Source of the DNA: Flavobacterium aquicola
GTDB taxonomy: Bacteria > Bacteroidota > Bacteroidia > Flavobacteriales > Flavobacteriaceae
Length of the DNA stretch: 64,000 nucleotides
Direction: 5' to 3'
NCBI RefSeq assembly: GCF_003385115.1
Contig: NZ_QUNI01000004.1
Location: 429,850 to 493,849, forward strand
Positions 1-8,102 of the stretch are shown here, in pieces; within the stretch, counting starts at the first letter, position 1; each line of letters starts with the position of its first letter. A model generated the notes under the pieces. It had not been told where the DNA came from. It made no database searches and saw only the letters and a list, made by a program, of their open reading frames with translations. Made by a program: the position numbers and the translations under genes.

Positions 1-167
1 TGCGGATAAGTTCATTAACGGATTTGATTTTGCAAAAACTGCTCCGTGTAAAGCAAATTGAAGACAATAAAGGAAAAACAATAGTGTCCGAAGGAATTGA
101 TGCCAATTATCAGGACATGATTAATTATTCGGTTTTTGCCTTAATTTTAAGCAACAAGGAAATCTAA
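1..167 (+). CDS. C-terminal fragment of a DUF1599 domain protein
   Basis: The only open frame entering from the left edge ends with TAA at 165-167 and gives about 55 residues, finishing in a hydrophobic stretch (INYSVFALIL) and NKEI. The preceding ..SEGIDANYQDMINY.. resembles the C-terminus of DUF1599 (nucleotide-modification-associated domain 1) proteins, which in flavobacteria commonly precede the BT_3928-like gene that follows here after 35 bases. Function is not established for the family. The start lies outside the window, so nothing can be said of the N-terminal part. The identification rests on a short match recalled from the family plus gene order. Confidence 0.6.
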   Translation, partial: RISSLTDLILQKLLRVKQIEDNKGKTIVSEGIDANYQDMINYSVFALILSNKEI

Positions 168-202
168 CGAAACATTATATACAACTAAAAATAAGCCCCA
201 AA

Positions 203-1303
203 ATGAAAAACATCATCACCCAATTCTCCCGAATTTTTGTCGGAGTATTGTTTATAATCTCAGGTTTAATCAAACTAAATGATCCAGTTGGTTTCTCTTA
301 TAAACTAGCAGAATACTTTAGCGAGCCTGTTTTCAACATGCCTTTCTTTGTTCCGTTTTCTTTGGCTATAGCTTTATTTATAGTAATCTTAGAAGTAGTT
401 TTGGGAGTAATGCTTCTTATTGGTTACAAATCAAAACTAACGATCTGGCTTTTACTGCTTCTTATTGTTAAATTTACTTTCCTTACTTTTTATTCTGCCT
501 ATTTCGATGTGGTTAAAGACTGTGGCTGTTTTGGAGATGCCTTACACCTAACTCCTTGGCAGTCCTTTACAAAAGACGTTATTTTACTGTTCTTCATATT
601 GATTCTCTTTATTAATATGAAATTGGTAAAACCTCTTTTCTCTGATAAAATTCAAAATAGTTTAGCAATACTGACTGTTTTACTATGTGGTTTTATGGGT
701 TATTGGGTTATTAATCACTTACCGTTGAAAGATTTTCGTGCTTACAAAGTTGGAAATAACATTCAAAAAGGAATGGAAATTCCCGAAGGTGCTCCAAAAT
801 CGGTAGTCGAAATGATTTTCATCTATAAAGTAAACGGAGTCGATAAAGAATTTGGTGAAAAAGATTTAGCTAATATTCCAGCTGGTGCTGTTTTTGTAGA
901 CCGAAAAGACAAAGTAATTACTGAAGGGTACGTTCCTCCAATTCATGATTTTATTATGGAAAAAGATGGCTCTGACTACAAAGAGGAACTGCTTCAAGAG
1001 CCAAAATTACTAATGGTAGTTGCTTATGATTTGACGAAAGCCAATACTGATGGTCTGGCCAAAATAGAACTAATAAACAAAAAAGCTGCTGCAAAAGGAT
1101 ACAAAGTAATTGGCATGACAGCTTCGTCACCTGATGAAATAACAGCTATCAAAAAACAATACGGAATTACTTTCGATTTTTATTTCTGTGATGCCATTCC
1201 GCTGAAGACAATTGAAAGAGCTAATCCAAGTTTTGTCATTCTTGAAAAAGGAACGGTAAAACAAAAAGTGCACTATAATGATACCGAAGATTTAGTTTTC
1301 TAA
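203..1303 (+). CDS. BT_3928-like DoxX/MauE-type membrane protein
   Basis: A 366-aa integral membrane protein. Residues 1-150 hold four hydrophobic segments, and the loop after the third carries a C-G-C-F-G-D motif (Cys107, Cys109) like those of MauE/DoxX-type proteins, suggesting a redox-active pair at the membrane. A further membrane segment lies near 153-172, followed by about 190 soluble residues that probably face the periplasm and look thioredoxin-like in their second half, although no CxxC is present there. It sits between a DUF1599 gene and a secreted TlpA-like thioredoxin, which fits a role in envelope thiol chemistry; that role is inferred. The ATG at 203 follows an A-rich leader typical of Bacteroidota. 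Confidence 0.75.
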   Translation: MKNIITQFSRIFVGVLFIISGLIKLNDPVGFSYKLAEYFSEPVFNMPFFVPFSLAIALFIVILEVVLGVMLLIGYKSKLTIWLLLLLIVKFTFLTFYSAYFDVVKDCGCFGDALHLTPWQSFTKDVILLFFILILFINMKLVKPLFSDKIQNSLAILTVLLCGFMGYWVINHLPLKDFRAYKVGNNIQKGMEIPEGAPKSVVEMIFIYKVNGVDKEFGEKDLANIPAGAVFVDRKDKVITEGYVPPIHDFIMEKDGSDYKEELLQEPKLLMVVAYDLTKANTDGLAKIELINKKAAAKGYKVIGMTASSPDEITAIKKQYGITFDFYFCDAIPLKTIERANPSFVILEKGTVKQKVHYNDTEDLVF

Positions 1304-1325
1304 TTATTATTTTAAAACGACCCAT

Positions 1326-1357
1326 AACCTTGCGGAAATCTCATTTTCTGCAAGGTT
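1326..1357 (+). terminator. Intrinsic terminator after the BT_3928-like gene
   Basis: AACCTTGC (1326-1333) pairs perfectly with GCAAGGTT (1350-1357) and a run of nine T follows. It lies 22 bases after the stop codon and separates this gene from the TlpA-like gene. Confidence 0.85.
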
Positions 1358-1512
1358 TTTTTTTCGACTTTTCATAATAGACTAATTCAACAAAAAGAAA
1401 ATATTAACTATAACGATATTGTAGCAGTCTGTGATGTTTTTTATCATAAAATTATAAAATACGCTTATCTAATTTACAATTGTTTGGTTAACTTTGTGAA
1501 AACTTAATTTAA

Positions 1513-2013
1513 ATGAAAAAAATCACTCTTTTAATTATTGCTTTTGTAACATTTTCGTGCTCTCAAGCCCAAAAAGCTCAAAAAACAGAATTCTCTGAAA
1601 AAGCACTTTCTGAAACTTTACTGGCTTCTGACGGAAGTCAAATAAAATTTCAAGATATACTAAAAAAACAAAAAGGAAAAACTACTGTAATAGAAATCTG
1701 GGCCTCCTGGTGCGGGGATTGTGTAAAAGCAATGCCAAAATTAAAAGAACTTCAAGCCAATAATACAAATGTTTCGTATGTATTTATCTCTATGGATAAA
1801 ACTGCTGACAAATGGAAAGAAGGTATCGAAAAACATCAGATAAAAGGATCTCATTTTATGGCAAATGACGGTATGAAAGGTTCTTTTGGATCTGCAATTG
1901 ACTTAGATTGGATTCCGAGATACATTATCATTGACAAAAAAGGAAAAATCGTTGTGTACCGTGCCATAGAAACCGACTTTGCACAAATTGACGAAACGCT
2001 AAAAAAAATATAA
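1513..2013 (+). CDS. TlpA-like thioredoxin-fold lipoprotein
   Basis: A 166-aa secreted thioredoxin-fold protein. The N-terminus is a lipoprotein signal (hydrophobic core then FSCSQ, Cys16), so it is probably anchored in the envelope. The active site W-C-G-D-C lies at about residues 66-70 within ASWCGDC, followed by a helix and the cis-Pro region WIPRY, as in the TlpA/ResA/AhpC-TSA superfamily. Such proteins reduce periplasmic disulfides, for example in cytochrome c maturation; the actual partner here is unknown. It precedes tpiA by 37 bases and may be cotranscribed with it. A TAACTTTG sequence at 1489-1496 is a plausible -7 promoter element, but no good -33 element was seen. Confidence 0.85.
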   Translation: MKKITLLIIAFVTFSCSQAQKAQKTEFSEKALSETLLASDGSQIKFQDILKKQKGKTTVIEIWASWCGDCVKAMPKLKELQANNTNVSYVFISMDKTADKWKEGIEKHQIKGSHFMANDGMKGSFGSAIDLDWIPRYIIIDKKGKIVVYRAIETDFAQIDETLKKI

Positions 2014-2050
2014 ATAAATTATTTACACAAAAACCATAAATACTACAAAA

Positions 2051-2803
2051 ATGAGAAAGAAGATTGTTGCAGGAAACTGGAAAATGCATAAAAATGCTGC
2101 ACAAACAAAAGAGTTATTAAACGAATTATTAACTCAAATTCCTGCTGAAACTGTTGCACAAGTAATTGTTGCACCTACCTTTATAAACTTAGCTTCAGCA
2201 GTAGACAACTTAAAACACTCTAATATAGCTGTTGCTGCACAAAATTTACACCAAGCAGAAAGCGGTGCTTTTACAGGCGAAATTTCTGCTGAAATGATTA
2301 CAAGCGTTGGCGTTAAAAACGTAATTTTAGGTCACTCTGAACGCAGAGCCATTTTTAATGAAACTGATGCAATTATAGCTAGCAAAGTAAATACAGCTTT
2401 GAAACATGATTTAACTGTAATTTTCTGTTTTGGTGAAGAGCTAAAAGACCGTCAATCTGGAAACCATTTCAACATCGTTGAGAACCAATTGAAAGATGGT
2501 TTATTTCATATCGAAGCTAAAGACTGGGCAAAAGTTGTCTTGGCTTATGAGCCAGTTTGGGCTATTGGAACCGGAGAAACTGCTTCACCGGAACAAGCGC
2601 AGGAAATGCACCAATTCATCAGAGAAACAGTTCGCAAAGCATTTGACAGCGACATCGCTGAAGATGTTACAATCCTTTACGGAGGAAGCGTAAAACCAGA
2701 TAATGCAAAAGAAATTTTCTCTAAACCAGACGTAGACGGTGGTCTTATTGGCGGAGCTGCTCTTAACGCAAAAGATTTCATTACAATTGTAACGTCAATC
2801 TAA
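2051..2803 (+). CDS. tpiA: Triose-phosphate isomerase
   Basis: Cytoplasmic glycolytic enzyme interconverting dihydroxyacetone phosphate and glyceraldehyde 3-phosphate. The 250-aa length is standard. Recognisable landmarks are NWKMHK (residues 9-14; substrate-binding Asn and Lys), GHSERR (catalytic His near 96), AYEPVWAIGTG (catalytic Glu near 168 and the start of the mobile loop) and the phosphate-binding YGGSVKPDN and GGLIGGAAL stretches. The ATG follows an A-rich leader. It sits in the conserved flavobacterial order TlpA-tpiA-prmA-clpS. Confidence 0.98.
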   Translation: MRKKIVAGNWKMHKNAAQTKELLNELLTQIPAETVAQVIVAPTFINLASAVDNLKHSNIAVAAQNLHQAESGAFTGEISAEMITSVGVKNVILGHSERRAIFNETDAIIASKVNTALKHDLTVIFCFGEELKDRQSGNHFNIVENQLKDGLFHIEAKDWAKVVLAYEPVWAIGTGETASPEQAQEMHQFIRETVRKAFDSDIAEDVTILYGGSVKPDNAKEIFSKPDVDGGLIGGAALNAKDFITIVTSI

Positions 2804-2842
2804 TACTATTTTCAATTTTCCAAAATTGAATTATTAAATACT

Positions 2843-2878
2843 AAAGGCTATTTCAAAACTATTTTGGAACAGCCTTTT
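2843..2878 (+). terminator. Terminator of tpiA
   Basis: AAAGGCT (2843-2849) pairs with AGCCTTT (2871-2877), extended inwards by TTTCAAAA against TTTTGGAA with one wobble pair, and is followed by seven T. It lies about 40 bases past the tpiA stop. Confidence 0.85.
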
Positions 2879-2906
2879 TTTATTAACCATTTGGGCAAGA
2901 CCCCAA

Positions 2907-2956
2907 CCCGACAAAAGGGCCGAATTTATATTACGCCTATTCGCCCTTTTATCGGG
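2907..2956. repeat. Intergenic inverted repeat, flavobacterial type
   Basis: The arm starting CCCGACAAAAGGGC (2907-2925) pairs almost perfectly with the arm ending GCCCTTTTATCGGG (2939-2956). The block, with the GC-rich tail to about 3020, is much richer in G and C than its surroundings and resembles dispersed intergenic repeats I recall from Flavobacterium chromosomes. It occupies most of the 323-base gap between tpiA and prmA. A 66-codon open frame runs through it, but I see no reason to call that a gene. Confidence 0.55.
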
Positions 2957-3126
2957 CTGCGGTCGGGCTATCCGCACTACTTTGGTAGTTTGCTTCTATC
3001 CCTCTTGCAGGCAGAGAAACTTCATTTGCACGAAGAAAATCAAGTCAATAAACAAATACGTTAAAATATTTTAAAATTCAAAAAAGGAATGCACACTATA
3101 TTGTTACCTTTGCAAAAAAATTAAGC

Positions 3127-3960
3127 ATGTCAAACATATACATAGGATATCATTTTACAATCGAACCAAAAGAACCAGGATCGGAAATATTAATTGCCGA
3201 ATTAGGAGAAAAAGCTTTTGAAAGTTTTACCGAAACGGAAACTGGAATTTCTGCTTTTGTACAAAAAGATCTCTGGGACGAAATGATTCTTGAAGACATT
3301 AATATATTACATTCAGAAGAATTTAAAATCGATTATAGCTACGAAGAAATCGAACAGATAAACTGGAACGAAGAATGGGAAAAAAACTTTGACCCAATAG
3401 ATGTAGATGGAAATTGTCATGTCCGCGCTCCATTTCACCCAAAAACAAATGCCGAATATGACATTGTTATTGAACCGAAAATGAGTTTTGGAACTGGTCA
3501 TCATGAAACAACTCACATGATGATCCAGCATTTACTGGAAACAGATGTTACTGGAATGAAAACACTAGATATGGGCTGTGGAACAGCTATTTTGGCTATA
3601 CTTGCCGAAATGAAAGGAGCTCAGCCTATCGATGCGATCGATATTGACAATTGGTGCTATTTAAACTCAATTGAAAATGCCGAACGCAATAATTGCAAAC
3701 ATATTACCGTTTACGAAGGAGATGCAGCATTGTTAAAAGACAAAAAATACGATTTAATCATAGCTAACATCAATAGAAATATTCTGCTTAACGATATGCA
3801 GAGCTACGTAGACTGTTTAAATCCGAAAGGAACTATATTATTCAGCGGATTCTATGAAGAAGATATTCCTTATATTGATGCTTCCTGCGTAGAAAAAGGA
3901 TTAACTTATGTAAAAAAGTTTCAGAGAAATAATTGGGTATCGTTAAAATACATCAATTAA
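3127..3960 (+). CDS. prmA: Ribosomal protein L11 methyltransferase
   Basis: SAM-dependent methyltransferase that modifies ribosomal protein L11. The 277-aa protein has the N-terminal L11-recognition domain (about 1-110), then the methyltransferase core: MSFGTGHHETT (about 119-129), the SAM-binding LDMGCGTAILAI (motif I), an acidic strand end AIDID (motif II) and the NINRNIL motif in place of the NPPY-type motif. The ATG at 3127 follows AATTAAGC. A TACCTTTG at 3105-3112 could be the -7 promoter element. clpS follows after 41 bases. Confidence 0.96.
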   Translation: MSNIYIGYHFTIEPKEPGSEILIAELGEKAFESFTETETGISAFVQKDLWDEMILEDINILHSEEFKIDYSYEEIEQINWNEEWEKNFDPIDVDGNCHVRAPFHPKTNAEYDIVIEPKMSFGTGHHETTHMMIQHLLETDVTGMKTLDMGCGTAILAILAEMKGAQPIDAIDIDNWCYLNSIENAERNNCKHITVYEGDAALLKDKKYDLIIANINRNILLNDMQSYVDCLNPKGTILFSGFYEEDIPYIDASCVEKGLTYVKKFQRNNWVSLKYIN

Positions 3961-4001
3961 TACAATTCTTTATAAATTAATAATGTACAAAATCTAAAAA
4001 C

Positions 4002-4277
4002 ATGAGTACAATAGAAAAAGTAAAAGAAAAAACAAGAGAAAAGGAAGTTACTTCTATGAACAACGAAATCATAGTGTACAATGATGATGTAAATACTTTT
4101 GATCATGTTATTGATACTTTAGTCCGTGTTTGTGACCACACACTAATTCAAGCAGAACAATGTTCATTAATCGTTCATTTTAACGGAAAATGTACTGTAA
4201 AGACCGGTGAATATGAAAAACTAAAAATACAATGCACAGGACTATTAGAAGCTGGTCTAAGTGCAGAAATAATTTAA
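4002..4277 (+). CDS. clpS: ATP-dependent Clp protease adaptor
   Basis: Small cytoplasmic adaptor that delivers N-degron substrates to ClpAP-type proteases. The 91-aa protein has the expected disordered N-terminus followed by the ClpS core: IVYNDDVNTFDHVI (about 24-37), a central helix and the C-terminal strand GLSAEII. The bulky-residue-binding region has the DDVNTF signature of the family. It sits directly downstream of prmA, as in other flavobacteria. Confidence 0.95.
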   Translation: MSTIEKVKEKTREKEVTSMNNEIIVYNDDVNTFDHVIDTLVRVCDHTLIQAEQCSLIVHFNGKCTVKTGEYEKLKIQCTGLLEAGLSAEII

Positions 4278-4311
4278 ACAAAAACCATTTCCAAAAAATG
4301 TTTTTTTCGTT

Positions 4312-4346
4312 AAGCCTATTTGAGAAGTACAATCTTAAATAGGCTT
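4312..4346. terminator. Terminator between convergent clpS and YeeE/YedE genes
   Basis: AAGCCTATTT (4312-4321) pairs with AAATAGGCTT (4337-4346), a perfect 10-bp stem. T-rich sequence lies on both sides, so it could stop transcription of clpS from the left and of the YeeE/YedE pair from the right. Confidence 0.75.
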
Positions 4347-4391
4347 TATTATTGATGCAGCTTATAATTTCATCCCAATAATGTTCTGTAT

Positions 4392-4805
4392 CTAATGTGG
4401 CAGTTTACTTTTTAAAGCACCATAAATAATTGTTCCTATCAAAGCTCCAATAAGTACAAAGATTACAGGCAAAAAACCTGCTCCAATCAATATAAAAATT
4501 GGTCCTGGACACGAACCTACAAGCGCCCAGCCGAGACCAAAGGAAATGCCGCCAATTAAATATCGGGCAGTTCCTCTGTCTTTTTCGTGAATTTCAATCG
4601 GCAAACCTTTGATATCCTTGATATTTCTTCTTTTTATAATCTGAACACCTAGTATTCCTGTTGCAACAGCCACTCCAATGATTCCATACATATGGAAAGA
4701 CTGAAAATGAAACATTTCGTAAATACGGTACCAGGAAACCGCTTCTGACTTGGTCAGCACAATCCCAAAAAGAAATCCTACTAGAAAATATTTTAATACA
4801 TTCAT
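4392..4805 (-). CDS. YeeE/YedE family membrane protein, C-terminal half
   Basis: A 137-aa membrane protein with about four hydrophobic segments. It carries GWALVGSCPGPIFILIG around residues 92-110; the Cys in GSCPGP corresponds to a conserved Cys used by YeeE/YedE (TsuA-type) thiosulfate or sulfur-compound transporters. It follows the larger half-protein after only 3 bases. The two together have the size and Cys positions of one full-length YeeE, so they probably form one transporter from two chains. Substrate is inferred from the family. Confidence 0.85.
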   Translation of the reverse strand: MNVLKYFLVGFLFGIVLTKSEAVSWYRIYEMFHFQSFHMYGIIGVAVATGILGVQIIKRRNIKDIKGLPIEIHEKDRGTARYLIGGISFGLGWALVGSCPGPIFILIGAGFLPVIFVLIGALIGTIIYGALKSKLPH

Positions 4806-4808
4806 AAT

Positions 4809-5366
4809 CTAAAATAATAAGGGTAATAAAAAATGTGCCATAATTAATCCGCCAATAAAGAATCCTATCACTGCTTTCAACGAAGGCAACTGAAGGTTAC
4901 TCAAGCCCGAAATCGCATGTCCAGACGTGCATCCACCGGCATAACGAGTTCCGAATCCAATTAAAATTCCTCCGCCAAGAAGTATCAGAATGCTTTTAGG
5001 CGACTGCCAGATTTGATCACCAAATAAAGCTTCTGGCATTAACTTGCCATTCGGAGCATCAATTCCAAGTTGAGAAAGCTGTGCAATTGTTTCTGGATTG
5101 ATTGCTGCATTTGAAGAATCACTCATAAAATGAACTGCCACAAAACCTCCTGCCATTGCGCCAAGCACCACTACAAAATTCCAGCGATTTGCTTTCCAGT
5201 CAAAATCAAAATAAGAAATACGCTTTCCTAAGCCAGTCATAGAACACAAAGACTGCAGATTGGTAGACATACCAAAATTCTTTCCAAAATAGATTAGTGC
5301 AAGCATCACCATTCCTATTAAAAAGCCCGAAACATACCATGGCCACGTTTGATAAATAATATTCAT
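4809..5366 (-). CDS. YeeE/YedE family membrane protein, N-terminal half
   Basis: A 185-aa polytopic membrane protein, first gene of a two-gene unit. The conserved GTRYAGGCTSGHAISG (about 140-155) holds the Cys typical of the YeeE/YedE sulfur-transport family, and a second Cys lies in SLCSMTGLG near residue 42. Split YeeE/YedE pairs are common in Bacteroidota and are often found with sulfur-oxidation or persulfide-handling genes; no such gene is adjacent here. The start ATG at 5366 is divergent from the lipoprotein gene at 5548. Confidence 0.85.
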   Translation of the reverse strand: MNIIYQTWPWYVSGFLIGMVMLALIYFGKNFGMSTNLQSLCSMTGLGKRISYFDFDWKANRWNFVVVLGAMAGGFVAVHFMSDSSNAAINPETIAQLSQLGIDAPNGKLMPEALFGDQIWQSPKSILILLGGGILIGFGTRYAGGCTSGHAISGLSNLQLPSLKAVIGFFIGGLIMAHFLLPLLF

Positions 5367-5547
5367 AGAGTTTATTTTTAAACAAAGATAAATAGGATAA
5401 AGCTATCCTAATGTGAGAATTGTTACATTTCTGAAAATAATATCGAATATAAAGTACTGCATTGAATGAAATGATAATTACAATTTGATTAATTTTGAAA
5501 TTATAATTCAAACCATTAAAATTAAAAAAATAATTAACTCTAAAAAT

Positions 5548-5997
5548 ATGAAAAAAACAGTTCTTTTTATTGCTCTGCTGCTTATAATAACTTCATGCGG
5601 AAGCATTAAATCTTCATTAAAAAATGTAGACAATTCTGCGCCGGTACCTGTTGTAAAAAACAATGCCTTTGTAATTACAGCTTACAGCAAAGACAAAAAA
5701 TATGGTTACAACAAAGATTACCCAATAAACATCTTTTACAGAGGAACAAAAAACGACAGCATTAACCAAAAATACTTCTTGAATGCTTTGGCTGGACCAA
5801 AAGGCGAAAAAATAACTTTCACTAAATTAGAAAACTGCTGTCCTTTTCCAACAAAAAATAGTGATATGGGAGCCGGATTTCTTGATGTATATGAATTGAA
5901 ATGGGACGGATTAAAAAAACCAGTCATTTTGTATTTAAATATTTACGAAAGAGGACAATTGATGATTCCTGTAGGTCTTAGTTTAAAAAAATTATAA
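5548..5997 (+). CDS. Small hypothetical lipoprotein
   Basis: A 149-aa protein with a clear lipoprotein signal: MKKTVLFIALLLIITSCGS, lipidated Cys at residue 17. An upstream ATG in frame at 5485 would add 21 Ile/Lys-rich residues and bury the signal, so the ATG at 5548 is chosen. The mature part has no domain I recognise; it contains the paired cysteines ENCCPF near residue 90 and a DVYELKW strand, suggesting a small beta-rich envelope protein. It stands alone between a divergent transporter pair and a repeat-containing gap. Confidence 0.75.
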   Translation: MKKTVLFIALLLIITSCGSIKSSLKNVDNSAPVPVVKNNAFVITAYSKDKKYGYNKDYPINIFYRGTKNDSINQKYFLNALAGPKGEKITFTKLENCCPFPTKNSDMGAGFLDVYELKWDGLKKPVILYLNIYERGQLMIPVGLSLKKL

Positions 5998-6009
5998 TTA
6001 TATCACTAC

Positions 6010-6178
6010 TCTCCTAGCCCAGACAGCAGTGGAAAGCCCAGACTGAAAAAAACTATTTTTTCTAGGAATAAAAGAGCGACCGGCAGGAAGCTCCTTTTAT
6101 TACTTTGGAAAAAAAGTTTTTTGAAGGAGGACTTGTAACGAATGGCTGGAATCAGCTCCCGATTATAGCTTTAGTACT
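6010..6178. repeat. Flavobacterial intergenic repeat with central hairpin
   Basis: The block starts CTCCTAGCCCAGAC..GTGGAAAGCC and ends with AATGGCTGGAATCAGCTCC. I recall such boundary sequences from a dispersed Flavobacterium intergenic repeat (usually CCTAGCCCCGAT.. to ..GGATAGCGGGA..GCTCC). Inside, AATAAAAGAGC pairs with GCTCCTTTTATT across the CCGGCAGGAA region. No coding frame is evident. Copy number cannot be judged from one window. Confidence 0.5.
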
Positions 6179-6252
6179 TTTAAAAATAATTGAAAAATCT
6201 AATTCGGAAACCGCAAATTCAGGCTATCTTTGCACTTTCAAAAAAACATACT

Positions 6253-7071
6253 ATGAATATACAAAATATACCTCAAATTAAACATACTGAGAGCGGTAAC
6301 TTCTTTTTATTGGCTGGACCATGTGCTATTGAAGGAGAAGAAATGGCTTTGAGAATTGCTGAGCGATTGGTTGGCATTACTGATAAATTACAAATTCCTT
6401 ATGTTTTTAAGGGATCTTTCAAAAAAGCAAACCGTTCCAGAATTGACAGTTTCTCTGGTATTGGTGACGAGAAAGCGCTTAAAATTTTAGAAAAAGTATC
6501 TAAAACTTTTGGAGTGCCAACTGTTACGGACATTCATACTAATGAAGATGCTGCAATGGCTGCCCAATATGTAGATGTTTTGCAGATTCCAGCATTCTTA
6601 GTTCGTCAGACTGATTTAGTTGTGGCAGCTGCAAAAACTGGAAAAGTAGTAAACTTGAAAAAAGGACAGTTCATGAGCCCTGAAAGCATGAAACATGCTG
6701 TACAAAAAGTATTGGACTGTAATAATCAAAGCGTAATGGTTACTGATCGCGGCACAATGTTTGGTTACCAAGACATGATTGTAGATTACCGTGGTATTCC
6801 AACTATGCAGCAATATGCTACTACAGTTCTTGATGTTACACATTCTTTACAACAGCCTAATCAAACTGCAGGAGTTACCGGCGGAAGACCTGATATGATT
6901 GAAACCGTTGCCAAAGCTGGTATTGCTGTTGGTGTTGATGGTATTTTCATCGAAACGCATTTTGATCCTGCTAACGCCAAAAGTGACGGAGCTAATATGC
7001 TGCATTTAGATTACTTTGAGCCATTGATGAATAAATTGGTTGCCATTAGAAAAACCATTAATCAATTTTAA
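6253..7071 (+). CDS. kdsA: 2-dehydro-3-deoxyphosphooctonate aldolase (KDO-8-P synthase)
   Basis: Condenses phosphoenolpyruvate with arabinose 5-phosphate to make KDO 8-phosphate for lipopolysaccharide. The 272-aa protein has the family landmarks LLAGPCAIEGE (about 18-28), FKGSFKKANRSR (PEP/A5P binding, about 55-66), VTDIHTNEDA, LVRQTDLVVAAAKTG and the late DGIFIETHFDP loop. The ATG at 6253 is preferred over the longer frame beginning at 6190 because family members begin just before the IPQIKH stretch. A TATCTTTG at 6225-6232 is a likely -7 promoter element. Confidence 0.97.
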   Translation: MNIQNIPQIKHTESGNFFLLAGPCAIEGEEMALRIAERLVGITDKLQIPYVFKGSFKKANRSRIDSFSGIGDEKALKILEKVSKTFGVPTVTDIHTNEDAAMAAQYVDVLQIPAFLVRQTDLVVAAAKTGKVVNLKKGQFMSPESMKHAVQKVLDCNNQSVMVTDRGTMFGYQDMIVDYRGIPTMQQYATTVLDVTHSLQQPNQTAGVTGGRPDMIETVAKAGIAVGVDGIFIETHFDPANAKSDGANMLHLDYFEPLMNKLVAIRKTINQF

Positions 7072-7092
7072 TTAACACAGAATACCAATACA

Positions 7093-8004
7093 TTGAAAAC
7101 ATTTTTAAAAACTGCGTTCTTAATTTTATTTATTTCATTGAATACATTCGCACAGAATGACTCTGTAAAAAAAGAACGATATACTGCACATAATAAAGGG
7201 AAATTCTTCATTTCATGGGGAGGTAACAGAGAGAGCTATACTGACTCTGATGTGAACTTCAGAGGAAAAGATTACAACTTTACAGTTGATAATATGGATG
7301 CTCACGACAAACCAAAAGGCTGGCACATCGATTATGTTAATCCAGCCAGAATGACAATTCCACAGACTAATTTCAGAATGGGATATTTTATTAATGACCA
7401 CTACAGTATTGCTATTGGCTGGGATCACATGAAGTATGTAATGACACAGACTCAAACGGCTAACGTAACTGGTTATATTAATTTACCTGCTGATCAGTCT
7501 GGATCTTACTACAACGGAGATTATAATAATACACCTGTAGATATGTCTCAAAATGGTGCTGAAGAAGGCGGTTTTGCGGAAGGTACTACTCAGGAAGGCA
7601 ATCCTGCTTTTTTAATGTACGAACACACAGATGGTTTGAACTACGTTAATACAGAATTTTCAAGACATGACGATATTTCAAAATGGTTTGGTTTGCCTAA
7701 TACAGATAAAGTTCAGATTAATTTAACTGAAGGTTTGGGTGCAGGAGTTTTATACCCTAAAACAAATGCTACCGTTTTAGGAAAAGAACGTCATGATGAT
7801 TTTCATATTTCTGGTTATGGCTTATCTGCAAAAGCGGGAATTAACTTTACTTTCTTCAAATATTTCTATATTCAAGGTGAGCTAAAAGGCGGATACATCA
7901 ATATGCAGGATATTAGAACTACTAAAAGTAACGATGATAAAGCTTCGCAGGATTTCTTCTTTTTCCAAAGAATTATTGCTGTTGGAGGTATTTTTAGATT
8001 ATAA
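7093..8004 (+). CDS. Secreted outer-membrane beta-barrel protein, copy 1
   Basis: A 303-aa protein with a Sec signal peptide (MKTFLKTAFLILFISLNTFAQ). It has alternating aromatic strands and ends in GGIFRL, suggesting a small outer-membrane beta-barrel. The frame can only start upstream of the signal peptide at TTG (7093), 21 bases after kdsA. The next gene (8103) is a clear paralogue: both share RYTAHNKGKFF, GWDHMKYVMTQ/GIDHMKYVMTQ and TVLGKERHDDFHISGYG-like blocks. Copy 1 carries an extra loop of about 20 residues near 150-175, rich in Glu and Gly. Function unknown. Confidence 0.8.
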   Translation: MKTFLKTAFLILFISLNTFAQNDSVKKERYTAHNKGKFFISWGGNRESYTDSDVNFRGKDYNFTVDNMDAHDKPKGWHIDYVNPARMTIPQTNFRMGYFINDHYSIAIGWDHMKYVMTQTQTANVTGYINLPADQSGSYYNGDYNNTPVDMSQNGAEEGGFAEGTTQEGNPAFLMYEHTDGLNYVNTEFSRHDDISKWFGLPNTDKVQINLTEGLGAGVLYPKTNATVLGKERHDDFHISGYGLSAKAGINFTFFKYFYIQGELKGGYINMQDIRTTKSNDDKASQDFFFFQRIIAVGGIFRL

Positions 8005-8024
8005 AATACTTTAATATAAAATCA

Positions 8025-8048
8025 AAATCTCCTTCGGGAGATTTTTAG
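8025..8048 (+). terminator. Hairpin with TTCG loop after copy 1
   Basis: AAATCTCC (8025-8032) and GGAGATTT (8037-8044) form a perfect stem closed by the stable TTCG tetraloop. A nearly identical hairpin follows the paralogous gene, so the terminator was probably duplicated with the gene. Confidence 0.85.
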
Positions 8049-8102
8049 TATAAGATAGATTTTAATTATTTTAATATAAATTGTAAATCAAATTTAAATA
8101 CA

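Noticed and set aside
2864..3064. Open frame of 66 codons after tpiA
   Set aside because: It runs through the terminator hairpin and the GC-rich intergenic inverted repeat and has no protein-like features.
5206..5511. 101-codon minus-strand frame upstream of the YeeE/YedE pair
   Set aside because: It overlaps the better-supported 185-aa YeeE/YedE protein and looks non-coding (Tyr/Phe/Asn-rich, no domain).
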